From JAWSVE01 sp050633885 (lineage in GTDB: Bacteria; Pseudomonadota; Gammaproteobacteria; Pseudomonadales; Cellvibrionaceae), in the NCBI GenBank assembly GCA_050633885.1, contig JBOEHK010000005.1:806001-870000 (forward strand): a stretch of 64,000 bases of DNA, written 5' to 3'. Under the pieces are notes generated by a model. That model was not told the DNA's origin. It saw nothing but the letters and a program-made list of their open reading frames with translations, and did no database searches. Of the stretch, positions 27,328 to 37,267 are shown piece after piece. Position numbers and translations under genes: made by a program. Position 1 is the stretch's first letter, and every line of letters begins with the position of its first letter.

Positions 27328-28254
27328 ATGGCAGGCGAAGGTCAAACCACTACCGGATATATCCAGCATCACTTGCAAAACCTCACCTATGGAAAATTAC
27401 CTGCCGGTTATGAGCGTCATGACGCTGACGGCACAGTTCATGTTCTTGAAAACGCAACATGGACAATCGCACACTCCTCGCAAGAAGCTGTTGATATGGG
27501 ATTTATGGCAATCCACTTAGATACAATGGCTTGGTCAATTGCACTCGGTTTACTTTTTACATTCCTTTTTGTTCGAGCCGCAAAAAAAGCGACCTTAGGT
27601 GTGCCAAAAGGCTTCCAAAGCTTTGTTGAGCTTGTTGTTAGTTTTATCAACAACACAGTGACAGATATTTTCCATCATAAAAATTCAATGATTGGCCCAA
27701 TGGCGTTAACAGTGTTCATGTGGATTTTGTTGATGAATATTATGGATATTGTCCCAGTGGATTGGCTTCCTTTGTTGGCTGGAAAAATCGCTGGTGATTC
27801 GCACTTCTTCTTTAAGGTCGTACCGACAACAGATCCAAACGCAACACTTGGTATGGCATTAAGTGTGTTTTTGTTGATGATATTTTTCAGTATTCAACAG
27901 AAAGGCATTATGGGTTTTGTTAAAGAATTAACGTTACACCCATTCCACTCTGGTAAGTGGTTTGTTGATATCTTCTTGATTCCTATCAATCTTATTCTTG
28001 AAACAGTTTCTTTAATCGCAAAACCAATCTCTTTAGGTTTGCGACTATTCGGTAACTTATATGCTGCCGAAATGATCTTTATCTTAATTGCAATTATGTT
28101 TGGTGCGGGCTTGTTCCTTGGTTCATTGGCGGGCTTATTGCAGTTAGGTTGGGCTATATTCCATCTATTGGTAATACCATTACAAGCATTTGTATTTACC
28201 GTTTTGACTGTTGTTTATATGGCAATGGCTCATGATGTGGAAGAAGATCACTAA
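27328..28254 (+). CDS. atpB: ATP synthase F0 subunit a
   Basis: A 308-aa membrane subunit forming the proton half-channels against the c-ring. The hallmark helix is ISLGLRLFGNLYAAEMIFILIA with the essential Arg, followed by LLQLGWAIFHLLVIPLQAFVFTVLTVVYMAMAHDVEEDH. A 70-80-residue N-terminal extension before the first membrane helix is normal for this group. Confidence 0.97.
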   Translation: MAGEGQTTTGYIQHHLQNLTYGKLPAGYERHDADGTVHVLENATWTIAHSSQEAVDMGFMAIHLDTMAWSIALGLLFTFLFVRAAKKATLGVPKGFQSFVELVVSFINNTVTDIFHHKNSMIGPMALTVFMWILLMNIMDIVPVDWLPLLAGKIAGDSHFFFKVVPTTDPNATLGMALSVFLLMIFFSIQQKGIMGFVKELTLHPFHSGKWFVDIFLIPINLILETVSLIAKPISLGLRLFGNLYAAEMIFILIAIMFGAGLFLGSLAGLLQLGWAIFHLLVIPLQAFVFTVLTVVYMAMAHDVEEDH

Positions 28255-28292
28255 TTTTTAATTTTTACTTCATAAGATAGTAGGAGAAAACA

Positions 28293-28541
28293 ATGGAAGC
28301 ATTGGGTTTGGTTTACGTAGCAAGCGCGCTGTTAATCGGTTTAGGTGCATTAGGTACTGGTATCGGTTTCGGTTTATTGGGTGGACGTCTTTTAGAAGGT
28401 TCAGCTCGTCAACCAGAACAAGCACCAGCGCTACAAGGTAAAATGTTCTTAATGGCTGGTCTTTTAGATGCGGTACCTATGATTGGTGTTGGTATTGGTA
28501 TGTACCTTATCTTCGTAATCGCTCCAGGACTTGCTGGTTAA
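28293..28541 (+). CDS. atpE: ATP synthase F0 subunit c
   Basis: An 82-aa two-helix hairpin protein. Helix 1 carries GLGALGTGIGFGLLGGRLLEG, the polar loop is ARQPEQ, and helix 2 contains the proton-carrying Asp in LMAGLLDAVPMIGVGIG. The residues around the acid do not show the obvious pattern of sodium-type rings, so a proton-driven enzyme is likely. Confidence 0.97.
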   Translation: MEALGLVYVASALLIGLGALGTGIGFGLLGGRLLEGSARQPEQAPALQGKMFLMAGLLDAVPMIGVGIGMYLIFVIAPGLAG

Positions 28542-28585
28542 TAACCTTTGCTAGTTAACTTTTTTAATAAGCAAGAGGTATTGCT

Positions 28586-29056
28586 GTGAATATCAATCTC
28601 ACACTTATCGGCCAATCAATAACTTTCTTCCTGTTTGTCGCATTTTGTTGGAAGTTTGCATGGCCAGCTTTGCTTGGTGTTATGGCTGAGCGAGAAAAGA
28701 AAATCGCTGATGGTCTTGAGGCCGCTGAACGCGCTGCTAAAGATTTAGAATTAGCGCAAAATAAAGCAGGCGATCAACTTCGTGAAGCGAAGGAACAAGC
28801 ATCGGCAATTGTTGAGCAAGCCAATAAACGAGCACAACAAATAGTCGAAGATGCTAAAGAAAAAGCGATCGAAGAAGCGAACCGTCAAAAAGTTGCCGCG
28901 GAAGCAGAAATTGAACAGCAACTGAATCGTGCGAAAGAAGAATTGCGCGGAAAGTTGGCTGGTTTAGCAATCACTGGCGCCGAGAAAATTATCAAATCAT
29001 CTGTGGATCAACAAACTCACAGTAAAATGATTGATGATTTGGCAGCTCAGCTTTAA
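28586..29056 (+). CDS. atpF: ATP synthase F0 subunit b
   Basis: A 156-aa peripheral-stalk subunit starting with GTG after AAGAGGT. The N-terminal membrane helix is NLTLIGQSITFFLFVAFCWK, then a long alanine/glutamate-rich coiled coil runs from about residue 30 to 140. Standard length and operon position. Confidence 0.96.
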   Translation: MNINLTLIGQSITFFLFVAFCWKFAWPALLGVMAEREKKIADGLEAAERAAKDLELAQNKAGDQLREAKEQASAIVEQANKRAQQIVEDAKEKAIEEANRQKVAAEAEIEQQLNRAKEELRGKLAGLAITGAEKIIKSSVDQQTHSKMIDDLAAQL

Positions 29057-29077
29057 TTGTTTTAATCGGAAAAGAAT

Positions 29078-29614
29078 ATGGCGGAACTAACAACACTAGC
29101 ACGGCCTTATGCAAAAGCAGGTTTTGAGTTTGCTAAGGATTCAAAAGCGCTAGACCGCTGGTCAAACATGTTAGCTACTGTAACAACGGTTGCTGTGCAG
29201 CCAAACGTTGCAAAAAAATTGGCATCACCCAGTTTAACAACAGATGCAAAAGGCGATTTTATAGTGAGTCTTTGCGGGGATGATATCGATAATAAAGTAG
29301 CTAATTTTCTTCACTATCTAGCGAAGAATGATCGGTTATCTTTGTTGCCACAAATTCGTGAATTATTTGAGTTATTCAAATCGAATTTAGAAAAAACAGT
29401 CGACGTAGAAATTACGACAGCATTTGAGATGACTGATGAGCAACAAACAAAAGTGGCCAATGCGTTGAAAACGAAACTTGAACGAGAAGTGAGTTTACAA
29501 ACGACAGTTGATCAAAGTTTATTGGGTGGTTTAGTTGTACGAGCAGGCGATCTTATTATTGATGGTTCTGCTCGCGGGCGTTTAGCCAAACTAGCCGAAT
29601 CAATGAAAATCTAA
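29078..29614 (+). CDS. atpH: ATP synthase F1 subunit delta
   Basis: A 178-aa subunit linking the b stalk to the top of F1. The N-terminal ARPYAKAGFEFAKDSKALDRWSNML and the C-terminal LLGGLVVRAGDLIIDGSARGRLAKL are family signatures. It starts 21 bases after atpF. Confidence 0.96.
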   Translation: MAELTTLARPYAKAGFEFAKDSKALDRWSNMLATVTTVAVQPNVAKKLASPSLTTDAKGDFIVSLCGDDIDNKVANFLHYLAKNDRLSLLPQIRELFELFKSNLEKTVDVEITTAFEMTDEQQTKVANALKTKLEREVSLQTTVDQSLLGGLVVRAGDLIIDGSARGRLAKLAESMKI

Positions 29615-29650
29615 AACGAATTTAAAATTACAGAAGGTTGGGAACAGAGC

Positions 29651-31195
29651 ATGCAGCAGCTGAATCCTTCAGAAATCAGTGAAATCATTAAACAACGCAT
29701 CGATAACTTAGATGTGTCTACCGAAGCACAAAACGAAGGCACTATCGTGTCCGTTTCCGATGGCATTATCCGCATCCATGGTTTGGGTGATGTAATGTAC
29801 GGGGAAATGATCGAGTTTGAAGGTGGTGCATTTGGTATGGCACTTAACCTCGAGCGTGATTCAGTAGGTGCGGTTGTACTTGGTAGTGCAAGCGGTTTGG
29901 CAGAAGGTCAAACAGCAAAGTGCACAGGTAGAATTTTAGAAGTGCCAGTTGGACCTGAGCTACTAGGTCGAGTTGTTGATGCACTGGGTACACCAATTGA
30001 TGGTAAAGGCCCTATCAACGCACAAGTAACTGATGCTGTTGAAAAAGTTGCTCCGGGTGTAATTGCTCGTAAGTCAGTTGATCAACCAGTACAAATTGGT
30101 TTGAAAGCGGTAGATGCGATGGTTCCAATCGGTCGTGGTCAACGAGAGTTGATTATTGGTGACCGCCAGATTGGTAAATCAGCTATTGCGGTTGATGCTA
30201 TCATCAACCAAAAAGATTCTGGTATTAAATGTGTTTATGTTGCAATCGGGCAGAAAGCATCTTCGATTGCAGCCGTTGTAAGAAAGCTTGAAGAGCATGG
30301 CGCAATGGGTCACACCACTGTTGTTGCGGCAACAGCGTCTGATGCCGCTTCGATGCAATTCCTTGCACCTTTCGCCGGTTGTACCATGGGAGAATACTTC
30401 CGTGATCGCGGTGAAGATGCACTTATCATTTATGATGATCTAACTAAGCAAGCTTGGGCTTATCGTCAAATCTCATTACTACTTCGTCGTCCTCCAGGTC
30501 GTGAAGCCTATCCTGGTGATGTTTTCTATTTGCATTCACGTTTGTTAGAACGAGCGGCGCGAGTGAACGAAGAGTATGTTGAAAAATTCACTAATGGTGA
30601 AGTGAAAGGTAAAACAGGTTCATTAACAGCGTTGCCTGTTATTGAAACTCAAGCTGGTGACGTTTCAGCATTCGTACCGACAAACGTAATTTCGATTACA
30701 GATGGTCAAATCTTCCTAGAGTCATCGATGTTTAACTCAGGTGTTCGTCCAGCAATGAACGCGGGTATCTCAGTATCTCGTGTAGGTGGTGCTGCACAGA
30801 CGCCTATCATCAAGAAACTTTCTGGTGGTATTCGTACAGCACTTGCACAGTATCGAGAGCTAGCTGCATTCTCTCAGTTTGCTTCTGATTTGGATGAAGC
30901 AACAAAAGCTCAGTTAGATCATGGTGAGCGTGTTACTGAATTAATGAAGCAAAAACAATACAGCCCATTGTCTGTTGGTGAAATGGCGATTGTTATTTTT
31001 GCAGCGGATAAAGGTTATTTAAAAGAAATCCCAGTGAATAAAATTGGCGATTTTGAAGATTCTTTGTTGTCTTACATGAATAACGAACATGCCGACTTGA
31101 TGAGTAAAATTAACAAGACTGGCGAATACAGCGATGAAGTTGTTGATAGCTTTAAAGCTGCACTAGAAAAATTCATTTCGACACAAACCTGGTAA
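29651..31195 (+). CDS. atpA: ATP synthase F1 subunit alpha
   Basis: A 514-aa nucleotide-binding, non-catalytic subunit. The start QQLNPSEISEIIKQRID is typical. The P-loop is GDRQIGKSAIAVDAI, and the ATP synthase alpha/beta signature PAMNAGISVSRVGGAAQ is present. Full length. Confidence 0.98.
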   Translation: MQQLNPSEISEIIKQRIDNLDVSTEAQNEGTIVSVSDGIIRIHGLGDVMYGEMIEFEGGAFGMALNLERDSVGAVVLGSASGLAEGQTAKCTGRILEVPVGPELLGRVVDALGTPIDGKGPINAQVTDAVEKVAPGVIARKSVDQPVQIGLKAVDAMVPIGRGQRELIIGDRQIGKSAIAVDAIINQKDSGIKCVYVAIGQKASSIAAVVRKLEEHGAMGHTTVVAATASDAASMQFLAPFAGCTMGEYFRDRGEDALIIYDDLTKQAWAYRQISLLLRRPPGREAYPGDVFYLHSRLLERAARVNEEYVEKFTNGEVKGKTGSLTALPVIETQAGDVSAFVPTNVISITDGQIFLESSMFNSGVRPAMNAGISVSRVGGAAQTPIIKKLSGGIRTALAQYRELAAFSQFASDLDEATKAQLDHGERVTELMKQKQYSPLSVGEMAIVIFAADKGYLKEIPVNKIGDFEDSLLSYMNNEHADLMSKINKTGEYSDEVVDSFKAALEKFISTQTW

Positions 31196-31210
31196 GCGGA
31201 TTAATTAATC

Positions 31211-32077
31211 ATGGCAGGCACGAAAGAAGTTCGTACAAAAATCGCCAGCGTTAAATCCACGCAGAAAATTACCAGCGCCATGGAAATGGTAGCTGCCAGT
31301 AAAATGCGTAAATCACAAGAGCGCATGAAGCTGGGTAAGCCGTACGCAAATCGAATTCGATCTGTGGTAGGACATATTGCTAATGCGCATTCTGAGTATC
31401 AGCATACTTACTTAAACGAACGCGAAACAGTATCTCGTGTTGGCTTTATTGTAATTTCTAGTGACCGTGGTTTATGTGGTGGTTTAAATATTAATTTATT
31501 TAAGTCAACAATGAACGCAATGAAAGAATGGCACGATAAAGGCGTAGAGGCTGATATTTGTGCGATAGGAAATAAAGCCGTCGATTTTTTCAAAAGTTAT
31601 GGCGGTAATGTTGTTGCAGCGTTAAAAGATGTTGGCGATGAGCCTTCAGCGTCAGATCTAATTGGTAGCGTTAAGGTCATGTTGGATTCCTTTTCAAAAG
31701 GAAAAATCGACAAAGTTTATTTAGTTAGCAATGAATTTGTTAACACAATGACACAACAACCCAACGTTGATCAGTTGTTGCCATTGTTGGCTGATGAAGA
31801 CGAAAAAATGCAGCACTCTTGGGATTATATTTATGAACCCGATGCTGAAGAATTGTTAGAAGGATTACTAACACGTTATATCGAATCACAAGTGTATCAA
31901 GGTGTTGTTGAAAACAAAGCCTGTGAGCAAGCAGCAAAAATGGTCGCAATGAAAAGCGCAACTGATAATGCTGGTGACATAATTAACGAGTTAGAATTAA
32001 TTTATAACAAGGCTCGTCAAGCAGCAATTACCCAAGAAATTTCAGAGATTGTAGGCGGTGCTGCAGCTATTTCTTAA
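31211..32077 (+). CDS. atpG: ATP synthase F1 subunit gamma
   Basis: A 288-aa central-shaft subunit. The N-terminal helix is AGTKEVRTKIASVKSTQKIT and the C-terminal helix has the signature ITQEISEIVGGAAAI. The middle Rossmann-like part contains SSDRGLCGGLNINLFK. It is 15 bases after atpA. Confidence 0.97.
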   Translation: MAGTKEVRTKIASVKSTQKITSAMEMVAASKMRKSQERMKLGKPYANRIRSVVGHIANAHSEYQHTYLNERETVSRVGFIVISSDRGLCGGLNINLFKSTMNAMKEWHDKGVEADICAIGNKAVDFFKSYGGNVVAALKDVGDEPSASDLIGSVKVMLDSFSKGKIDKVYLVSNEFVNTMTQQPNVDQLLPLLADEDEKMQHSWDYIYEPDAEELLEGLLTRYIESQVYQGVVENKACEQAAKMVAMKSATDNAGDIINELELIYNKARQAAITQEISEIVGGAAAIS

Positions 32078-32165
32078 TATCTTTTCAGTAAGAAATAAAA
32101 AGTAAGCAGAGCGTAAACAAAAAAATTAATTGATAGATTGAAGTATTTTAATAGAGGAAGCCGAA

Positions 32166-33566
32166 ATGAGTAGCGGACGTATCGTACAAATTATTGGTGC
32201 GGTTATCGATGTCGAATTTCCACGCGACGCCGTACCCGAAATTTACGACGCACTAAAAGTTCCTGAAAAAGGTTTAACTTTAGAAGTGCAACAACAGCTT
32301 GGAGACGGTGTTGTTCGTACCATTGCAATGGGTTCTTCTGAAGGTGTAAGCCGTGGCTTATCCGTAGAAAACACAAAAGCACCGGTTAATGTACCTGTTG
32401 GTATTGAGACTCTTGGTCGCATCATGGATGTACTTGGCAATCCAATTGATGAATGTGGTCCAATCGGCGAGAAGGAGCGAGCATCTATTCATCGTAAAGC
32501 ACCAGCTTATGATGAGCTAGCCGCTTCAACAGAATTGTTAGAAACCGGCATTAAAGTAATCGACTTAGTCTGCCCATTTGCTAAGGGTGGTAAGGTTGGT
32601 TTGTTCGGTGGGGCAGGTGTTGGTAAAACCGTAAACATGATGGAATTAATTAACAACATTGCAACACAGCATAGTGGTCTATCTGTTTTCGCGGGTGTTG
32701 GTGAGCGTACTCGAGAAGGAAATGACTTCTACCACGAGATGCAAGAAGCTGGCGTTGTTGACGTTGAAACGTTTAGTAATTCAAAAGTAGCAATGGTTTA
32801 TGGCCAAATGAATGAGCCACCAGGAAACAGATTACGTGTAGCGTTAACTGGTTTGACCATGGCTGAAAAATTCCGTGACGAAGGTCGAGATGTATTACTA
32901 TTCGTCGATAACATCTATCGTTACACACTAGCAGGAACCGAAGTATCAGCACTACTAGGTCGTATGCCATCAGCAGTAGGTTATCAGCCGACACTTGCTG
33001 AAGAAATGGGTGCACTTCAAGAGCGAATTACTTCGACTAAAACCGGCTCAATTACATCAGTACAAGCTGTATATGTACCAGCAGATGACTTAACGGATCC
33101 ATCGCCAGCAACGACGTTTGCGCATTTGGATTCTACTGTTGTACTAAGTCGTGATATTGCAGCAAAAGGTATTTACCCTGCGGTAGATCCTCTTGATTCA
33201 ACGTCACGCCAACTTGATCCGCTCATTATTGGTCAAGAGCATTACAACACTGCTCGTGGTGTGCAAACAGTTTTACAACGCTATAAAGAATTGAAAGACA
33301 TCATTGCTATCTTGGGTATGGACGAGTTATCTGAAGAAGATAAGCAAACCGTTTACCGTGCTCGTAAAATTGAACGTTTCCTATCTCAGCCGTTCACAGT
33401 GGCCGAGGTTTTCACTGGTTCAAAAGGAAAATACGTTTCTCTAAAAGATACAATCGATGGATTTAACGCGATCTTAAACGGTGATCATGATGAGCTGCCA
33501 GAACAAGCGTTCTACATGGTTGGCTCTATCGATGAAGCAATTGAAAAAGCTAAGACTTTAAAATAA
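32166..33566 (+). CDS. atpD: ATP synthase F1 subunit beta
   Basis: A 466-aa catalytic subunit. The P-loop is GGAGVGKTVNMMELINN, with catalytic GERTREGNDFYHEM and the signature PAVDPLDSTSRQLDP. Interestingly the usual DEGRDVLLFVDNIYRYTLAGTEVSALLGRMPSAVGYQPTL region is present and unaltered. Full length. Confidence 0.98.
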   Translation: MSSGRIVQIIGAVIDVEFPRDAVPEIYDALKVPEKGLTLEVQQQLGDGVVRTIAMGSSEGVSRGLSVENTKAPVNVPVGIETLGRIMDVLGNPIDECGPIGEKERASIHRKAPAYDELAASTELLETGIKVIDLVCPFAKGGKVGLFGGAGVGKTVNMMELINNIATQHSGLSVFAGVGERTREGNDFYHEMQEAGVVDVETFSNSKVAMVYGQMNEPPGNRLRVALTGLTMAEKFRDEGRDVLLFVDNIYRYTLAGTEVSALLGRMPSAVGYQPTLAEEMGALQERITSTKTGSITSVQAVYVPADDLTDPSPATTFAHLDSTVVLSRDIAAKGIYPAVDPLDSTSRQLDPLIIGQEHYNTARGVQTVLQRYKELKDIIAILGMDELSEEDKQTVYRARKIERFLSQPFTVAEVFTGSKGKYVSLKDTIDGFNAILNGDHDELPEQAFYMVGSIDEAIEKAKTLK

Positions 33567-33640
33567 GTCTTAGCTGCTTTATCTAAACCTAAGTTTAAAA
33601 GTATTGCTGATAAAATAGAAAGCGAACGAGATAATTCAAG

Positions 33641-34066
33641 ATGGCATTAACAATTCACTGCGACATCGTAAGTGCAGAAGAAGAACTTTTTTCCGGTCTG
33701 GTTGAAATGCTAGTGGTTAACGGAACAGAAGGTGAAGTGGGTGTTTCTTATGGTCACGCCCCTCTTCTTACTGGTTTAAAACCGGGGCCAGTGCGTATAT
33801 TAAAATCAGGCGGTGAAGAAGAGATTTATTATCTTTCTGGTGGTCATTTAGAAGTACAACCGCACTTAGTCTCTATTCTCGCTGATACAGCTTTACGAGC
33901 GGATGATATAGATGAAGCAGCTGCCCTAGAAGCTAAAAATCAAGCTGAGCAAGATTTGAATAACCAATCAAGCGAATTTGATTTCTCAAAAGCTGCCGCA
34001 CAACTTGCAGAGTCAGTAGCGCAACTACGAACCTTGCAAGCTATTCGTAGAAAAGCCGGCAAATAA
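33641..34066 (+). CDS. atpC: ATP synthase F1 subunit epsilon
   Basis: A 141-aa inhibitory and shaft subunit. The N-terminal beta barrel starts LTIHCDIVSAEEELFSGLVEMLVVNGTEGEVGVSYGHAPLLTGLKPG. The C-terminal helical hairpin runs from about residue 90 and ends LRTLQAIRRKAGK. It is the last gene of the atp operon. Confidence 0.96.
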   Translation: MALTIHCDIVSAEEELFSGLVEMLVVNGTEGEVGVSYGHAPLLTGLKPGPVRILKSGGEEEIYYLSGGHLEVQPHLVSILADTALRADDIDEAAALEAKNQAEQDLNNQSSEFDFSKAAAQLAESVAQLRTLQAIRRKAGK

Positions 34067-34445
34067 ATTTTCTGAATCACTTTAAATTGGTGCAAGTATT
34101 TTTTATATTTGCATCAACTCCCCTTCTCTCTCATTCTTTGCCAATTCATTTCTCTGCTTTTCACTAGCGTTATAAAAAATTCACAAGCATCGATTAAAAT
34201 AATTGAATCGAAGTTAATTAGTGGATGTTTAGGATGACGTATAGGTGGTGTAAATGCAGAAAAAAAACCGAAAAAAAGGTAGCATTGGACTTTTACAGAT
34301 ACGCTCAAAATGAGTAAACAGATAAAGCCTCAATAGCGTTTTAGGAATAACCTTTACAACTCTATAGGTATATACGGTTTATAACATTGACCTAAGTACC
34401 TATTGGTATCTCAACCAGGTACCTCAACAAAATGGAAAAATAACT
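34067..34445. other. atpC-glmU intergenic region
   Basis: 379 bases with no gene. A hairpin with arms TGCAAGTA (34091-34098) and TATTTGCA (34106-34113) just past atpC may be a weak terminator. Closer to glmU, TAAGTACCTATT (34393-34404) matches the iteron-like repeats beside oriC, and an inverted counterpart TATAGGTA (34363-34370) lies about 25 bases before it. Confidence 0.4.
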
Positions 34446-35810
34446 ATGTTAAATATCGTGATTCTGGCAGCAGGAAAAGGCACTCGTATGAAATCGAGCC
34501 TGCCCAAAGTACTTCATCCAATTGCAGGGCGATCACTACTAAAACACGTACTGGATACGGCTAGCGAGTTAGAAAGCTCGGAGCCACTTAACGTAGTTAT
34601 TGGCCATGGTGCTGATCAAATTGAATCTGCTTTATCAGCAGAAAATGTTCGATTTATACAACAAACAGAACAACTCGGTACCGGTCACGCGGTACAACAA
34701 GCACTTCCCCATATTCAAGCAGATGCTGTCGTTTTAATCCTTTATGGCGATGTTCCGTTAATAAAACAAAATACACTAGAGAAGCTCACAGGCCTAGTAA
34801 GCAAAGACTCACTAGCGCTGTTAACCTTGTCATTGGAGGACCCGTCTGGATACGGGCGGATTGAAAGAGACAATGAAGGCAATGTAATAGCCATTGTTGA
34901 ACAAAAAGATGCAAATGATGCACAGCTTGCAATCAATGAAATTAATACCGGTGTTATGGCTGTTTATGGGGAGCATTTACAACGTTGGCTACCCATGTTG
35001 TCGAACTCAAATGCTCAAGGTGAATATTACCTAACAGATATTATTGCCCTTGCTAAAACAGACGGTATTGCTATCAACACAGAACAACCGGCTGATGAGT
35101 GGGAAGTGTTAGGTGTCAATAACAGAATTCAACAAGCAGAGCTTGAAAGATTCTATCAACAAGAACTAGCAGAAAAATTAATGGCTAATGGCCTCACCTT
35201 ACTTGATCCAGCTCGATTTGACTGTCGAGGCAGTCTGGAAGTTGGACAAGATGTTGTTATTGATATCAATTGTGTTTTTGAAGGCGATGTCAAAATCGGA
35301 AACAATGTATCTATTGCCCAAAATTGCTCAGTTAAAAATGCTGTTATTGGTGATGGTTGTGTCATAAAAGCAAATACAGTTATCGAAGATGCGGAGCTAG
35401 GAACAGACTGTGAAGCTGGACCTTTTGCTCGCCTAAGGCCAGGGACAAAATTATCAAACAAAGCAAAAATTGGTAATTTTGTTGAAATAAAAAAAGCGAC
35501 GCTTGGTGAAGGCAGTAAGGTTAATCATTTAAGTTATATTGGTGATGCAGAGCTCGGTGATCATGTAAATGTTGGAGCAGGAACAATCACCTGTAACTAT
35601 GACGGCGTCAATAAATGGATAACACAAATAGGTGATCATGCTTTTATTGGTTCGAACTCTGCGCTCGTAGCCCCTGTAAAAATAGGCAAAGGAGCAACGG
35701 TCGGTGCCGGTTCAACTATTAACCAAGAAGTACCAGACGAACATTTATCTGTGGCAAGAGGCAAGCAAAAAAACTTAAGTGGTTGGAGTCGGCCATCAAA
35801 GAAAAAATAA
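34446..35810 (+). CDS. glmU: bifunctional GlmU: GlcNAc-1-P uridylyltransferase / GlcN-1-P acetyltransferase
   Basis: A 454-aa cytoplasmic enzyme making UDP-GlcNAc for peptidoglycan and LPS. The N-terminal nucleotidyltransferase starts VILAAGKGTRMKSSLPKVLHPIAG. The C-terminal left-handed beta-helix carries ARLRPGTKLSNKAKIGNFVEIKKA, VNVGAGTITCNYDGVNK and the substrate-binding tail. It is close to glmS, which makes the precursor glucosamine-6-phosphate. Confidence 0.98.
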   Translation: MLNIVILAAGKGTRMKSSLPKVLHPIAGRSLLKHVLDTASELESSEPLNVVIGHGADQIESALSAENVRFIQQTEQLGTGHAVQQALPHIQADAVVLILYGDVPLIKQNTLEKLTGLVSKDSLALLTLSLEDPSGYGRIERDNEGNVIAIVEQKDANDAQLAINEINTGVMAVYGEHLQRWLPMLSNSNAQGEYYLTDIIALAKTDGIAINTEQPADEWEVLGVNNRIQQAELERFYQQELAEKLMANGLTLLDPARFDCRGSLEVGQDVVIDINCVFEGDVKIGNNVSIAQNCSVKNAVIGDGCVIKANTVIEDAELGTDCEAGPFARLRPGTKLSNKAKIGNFVEIKKATLGEGSKVNHLSYIGDAELGDHVNVGAGTITCNYDGVNKWITQIGDHAFIGSNSALVAPVKIGKGATVGAGSTINQEVPDEHLSVARGKQKNLSGWSRPSKKK

Positions 35811-35892
35811 AATTAACAAAATTGATAAATGTTAGCTATTGTTTAATTCATCAATTCGCCAATCAAAAGTAATCAGTGCATACGTGTGCAGA

Positions 35893-36228
35893 TTACTTTA
35901 TCTCCCCAATCAAATAATCCTCAAGGAGAGCATAGGCTTCTTCTGAGTGATCATCACCAAACCCTTTCGTTTCCATTCCATCGTTCGCAATAGAGCCACA
36001 CCAAGGTTCTATTGTCCCCGGCGACGAAGGATGAAGCGATAAATAATGTGTTACGTCATAAACCTTATTCCTGATTATTAACCAACAATCAGAGGGGCTA
36101 TTGTGTTTTGAAACATCTTGCACGGAATATATCGTAGAGGCATTTTCTTGAGCTATAGCCGAAAACGCTAAGAATAAGACTGAAGAAACAAGAAATCTGT
36201 AATAGCTGATCAAAAGGTTTCGACTCAT
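35893..36228 (-). CDS. cytochrome b5-like heme-binding protein, exported
   Basis: A 111-aa protein with an N-terminal hydrophobic signal (about residues 1-26, cleavage likely after AIA). A cytochrome b5-like domain follows: SVQDVSKHNSPSDCWLIIRNKVYDVTHYLSLHP gives the usual WxxxxxxVYDVT pattern and the first heme-ligand His in HPSSPG. The second ligand is probably the His of GDDHSEEA. The loop reads HPSSPG rather than HPGG. It is a periplasmic electron-transfer or heme protein of unknown partner, convergent with glmU. Confidence 0.8.
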   Translation of the reverse strand: MSRNLLISYYRFLVSSVLFLAFSAIAQENASTIYSVQDVSKHNSPSDCWLIIRNKVYDVTHYLSLHPSSPGTIEPWCGSIANDGMETKGFGDDHSEEAYALLEDYLIGEIK

Positions 36229-36439
36229 GGCGTTCTCCTAGCGAGGAAAATAACAGCGTGTCAGTGAATAAGCATACTGAGTACATAAAATATTGAGTTG
36301 AGCCAGATCATATAAGTCCTGGTTTAAACAATGGGTGACATAAAGAAAGGCCTGAAAGCTCAAAAATGTGAAATAAAACTTGCTATTTTGTTTCGTATTC
36401 ATAAAATATCTTTCGTTTTGAAACTTAGAGATAGAAAAA

Positions 36440-37210
36440 ATGACGAAACGAAACACTCAACAACGCCGAAGGGGCATTACAGAGCGCTTAAATCAAGAGG
36501 GCGAAGTGAGTGTTGAAGCGTTGGCAGAACAGTTTGCAACCTCTGAGGTGACTATTAGAAAGGACTTAGCGGCGTTAGAAGCCAATGGCCTTCTGCTTCG
36601 ACGCTATGGTGGAGCTGTTCCTGTACCTCACGAGCTAATCTCAGAAACGGCTAATGAGAAGGTTTCTCCAGTGAAAGAAGCCATCGCAAAGTCTGCCGCA
36701 GAACTTATTAGAGACCACAATCGAGTCATCATCGATAGCGGTAGTACGACGACAGCGGCCCTACTTCCAGAGCTGTCGAGCAAACAAGGGCTGGTGGTCA
36801 TGACAAACTCGCTGCGCATCGCGAACGCTTTGCGAGAGCTTGAAAATGAACCTACCATTTTGATGAGCGGCGGAACTTGGGATCCGAAATCTGAAGGCTT
36901 TCAAGGTCAGCTAGCCGAACAAGTTTTACATTCTTACAACTTTGATCAGTTTTTCATTGGTGCAGATGGTTTAGATTTAGATCGCGGAACGACAACATTC
37001 AATGAGCTCTACAGTTTAAGCAGCGTCATGGCAGAAGTATCACGCGAAGTGATAGTAATGGCAGAATCAAAAAAAGTAGATCGTAAAATTCACAACCTAG
37101 AATTACCTTGGTCAGTTGTCACAGTACTCGTGACGGATGACAAAATTAGTTCTGCCAGTGTGCAGAAACTCGAACAACAAGGCGTACGTGTGATATGTGC
37201 GCCTTTTTAA
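36440..37210 (+). CDS. DeoR-family transcriptional regulator next to glmS
   Basis: A 256-aa protein. The N-terminal winged helix reads RRRGITERLNQEGEVSVEALAEQFATSEVTIRKDLAALEANGLLLRRYGGA. The C-terminal DeoRC sugar-phosphate sensor domain has VIIDSGSTTTAALLP and FIGADGLDLDRGTTTFNE. It sits 57 bases upstream of glmS and in the same direction. Regulation of glmS or amino-sugar use is likely by position, as such regulators usually bind phosphosugars. Confidence 0.9.
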   Translation: MTKRNTQQRRRGITERLNQEGEVSVEALAEQFATSEVTIRKDLAALEANGLLLRRYGGAVPVPHELISETANEKVSPVKEAIAKSAAELIRDHNRVIIDSGSTTTAALLPELSSKQGLVVMTNSLRIANALRELENEPTILMSGGTWDPKSEGFQGQLAEQVLHSYNFDQFFIGADGLDLDRGTTTFNELYSLSSVMAEVSREVIVMAESKKVDRKIHNLELPWSVVTVLVTDDKISSASVQKLEQQGVRVICAPF

Positions 37211-37267
37211 TTAAATTTTTATTTTACTTTTGTTAAACAAAAAGTGTTTATATTTTAGGAGCAAGTT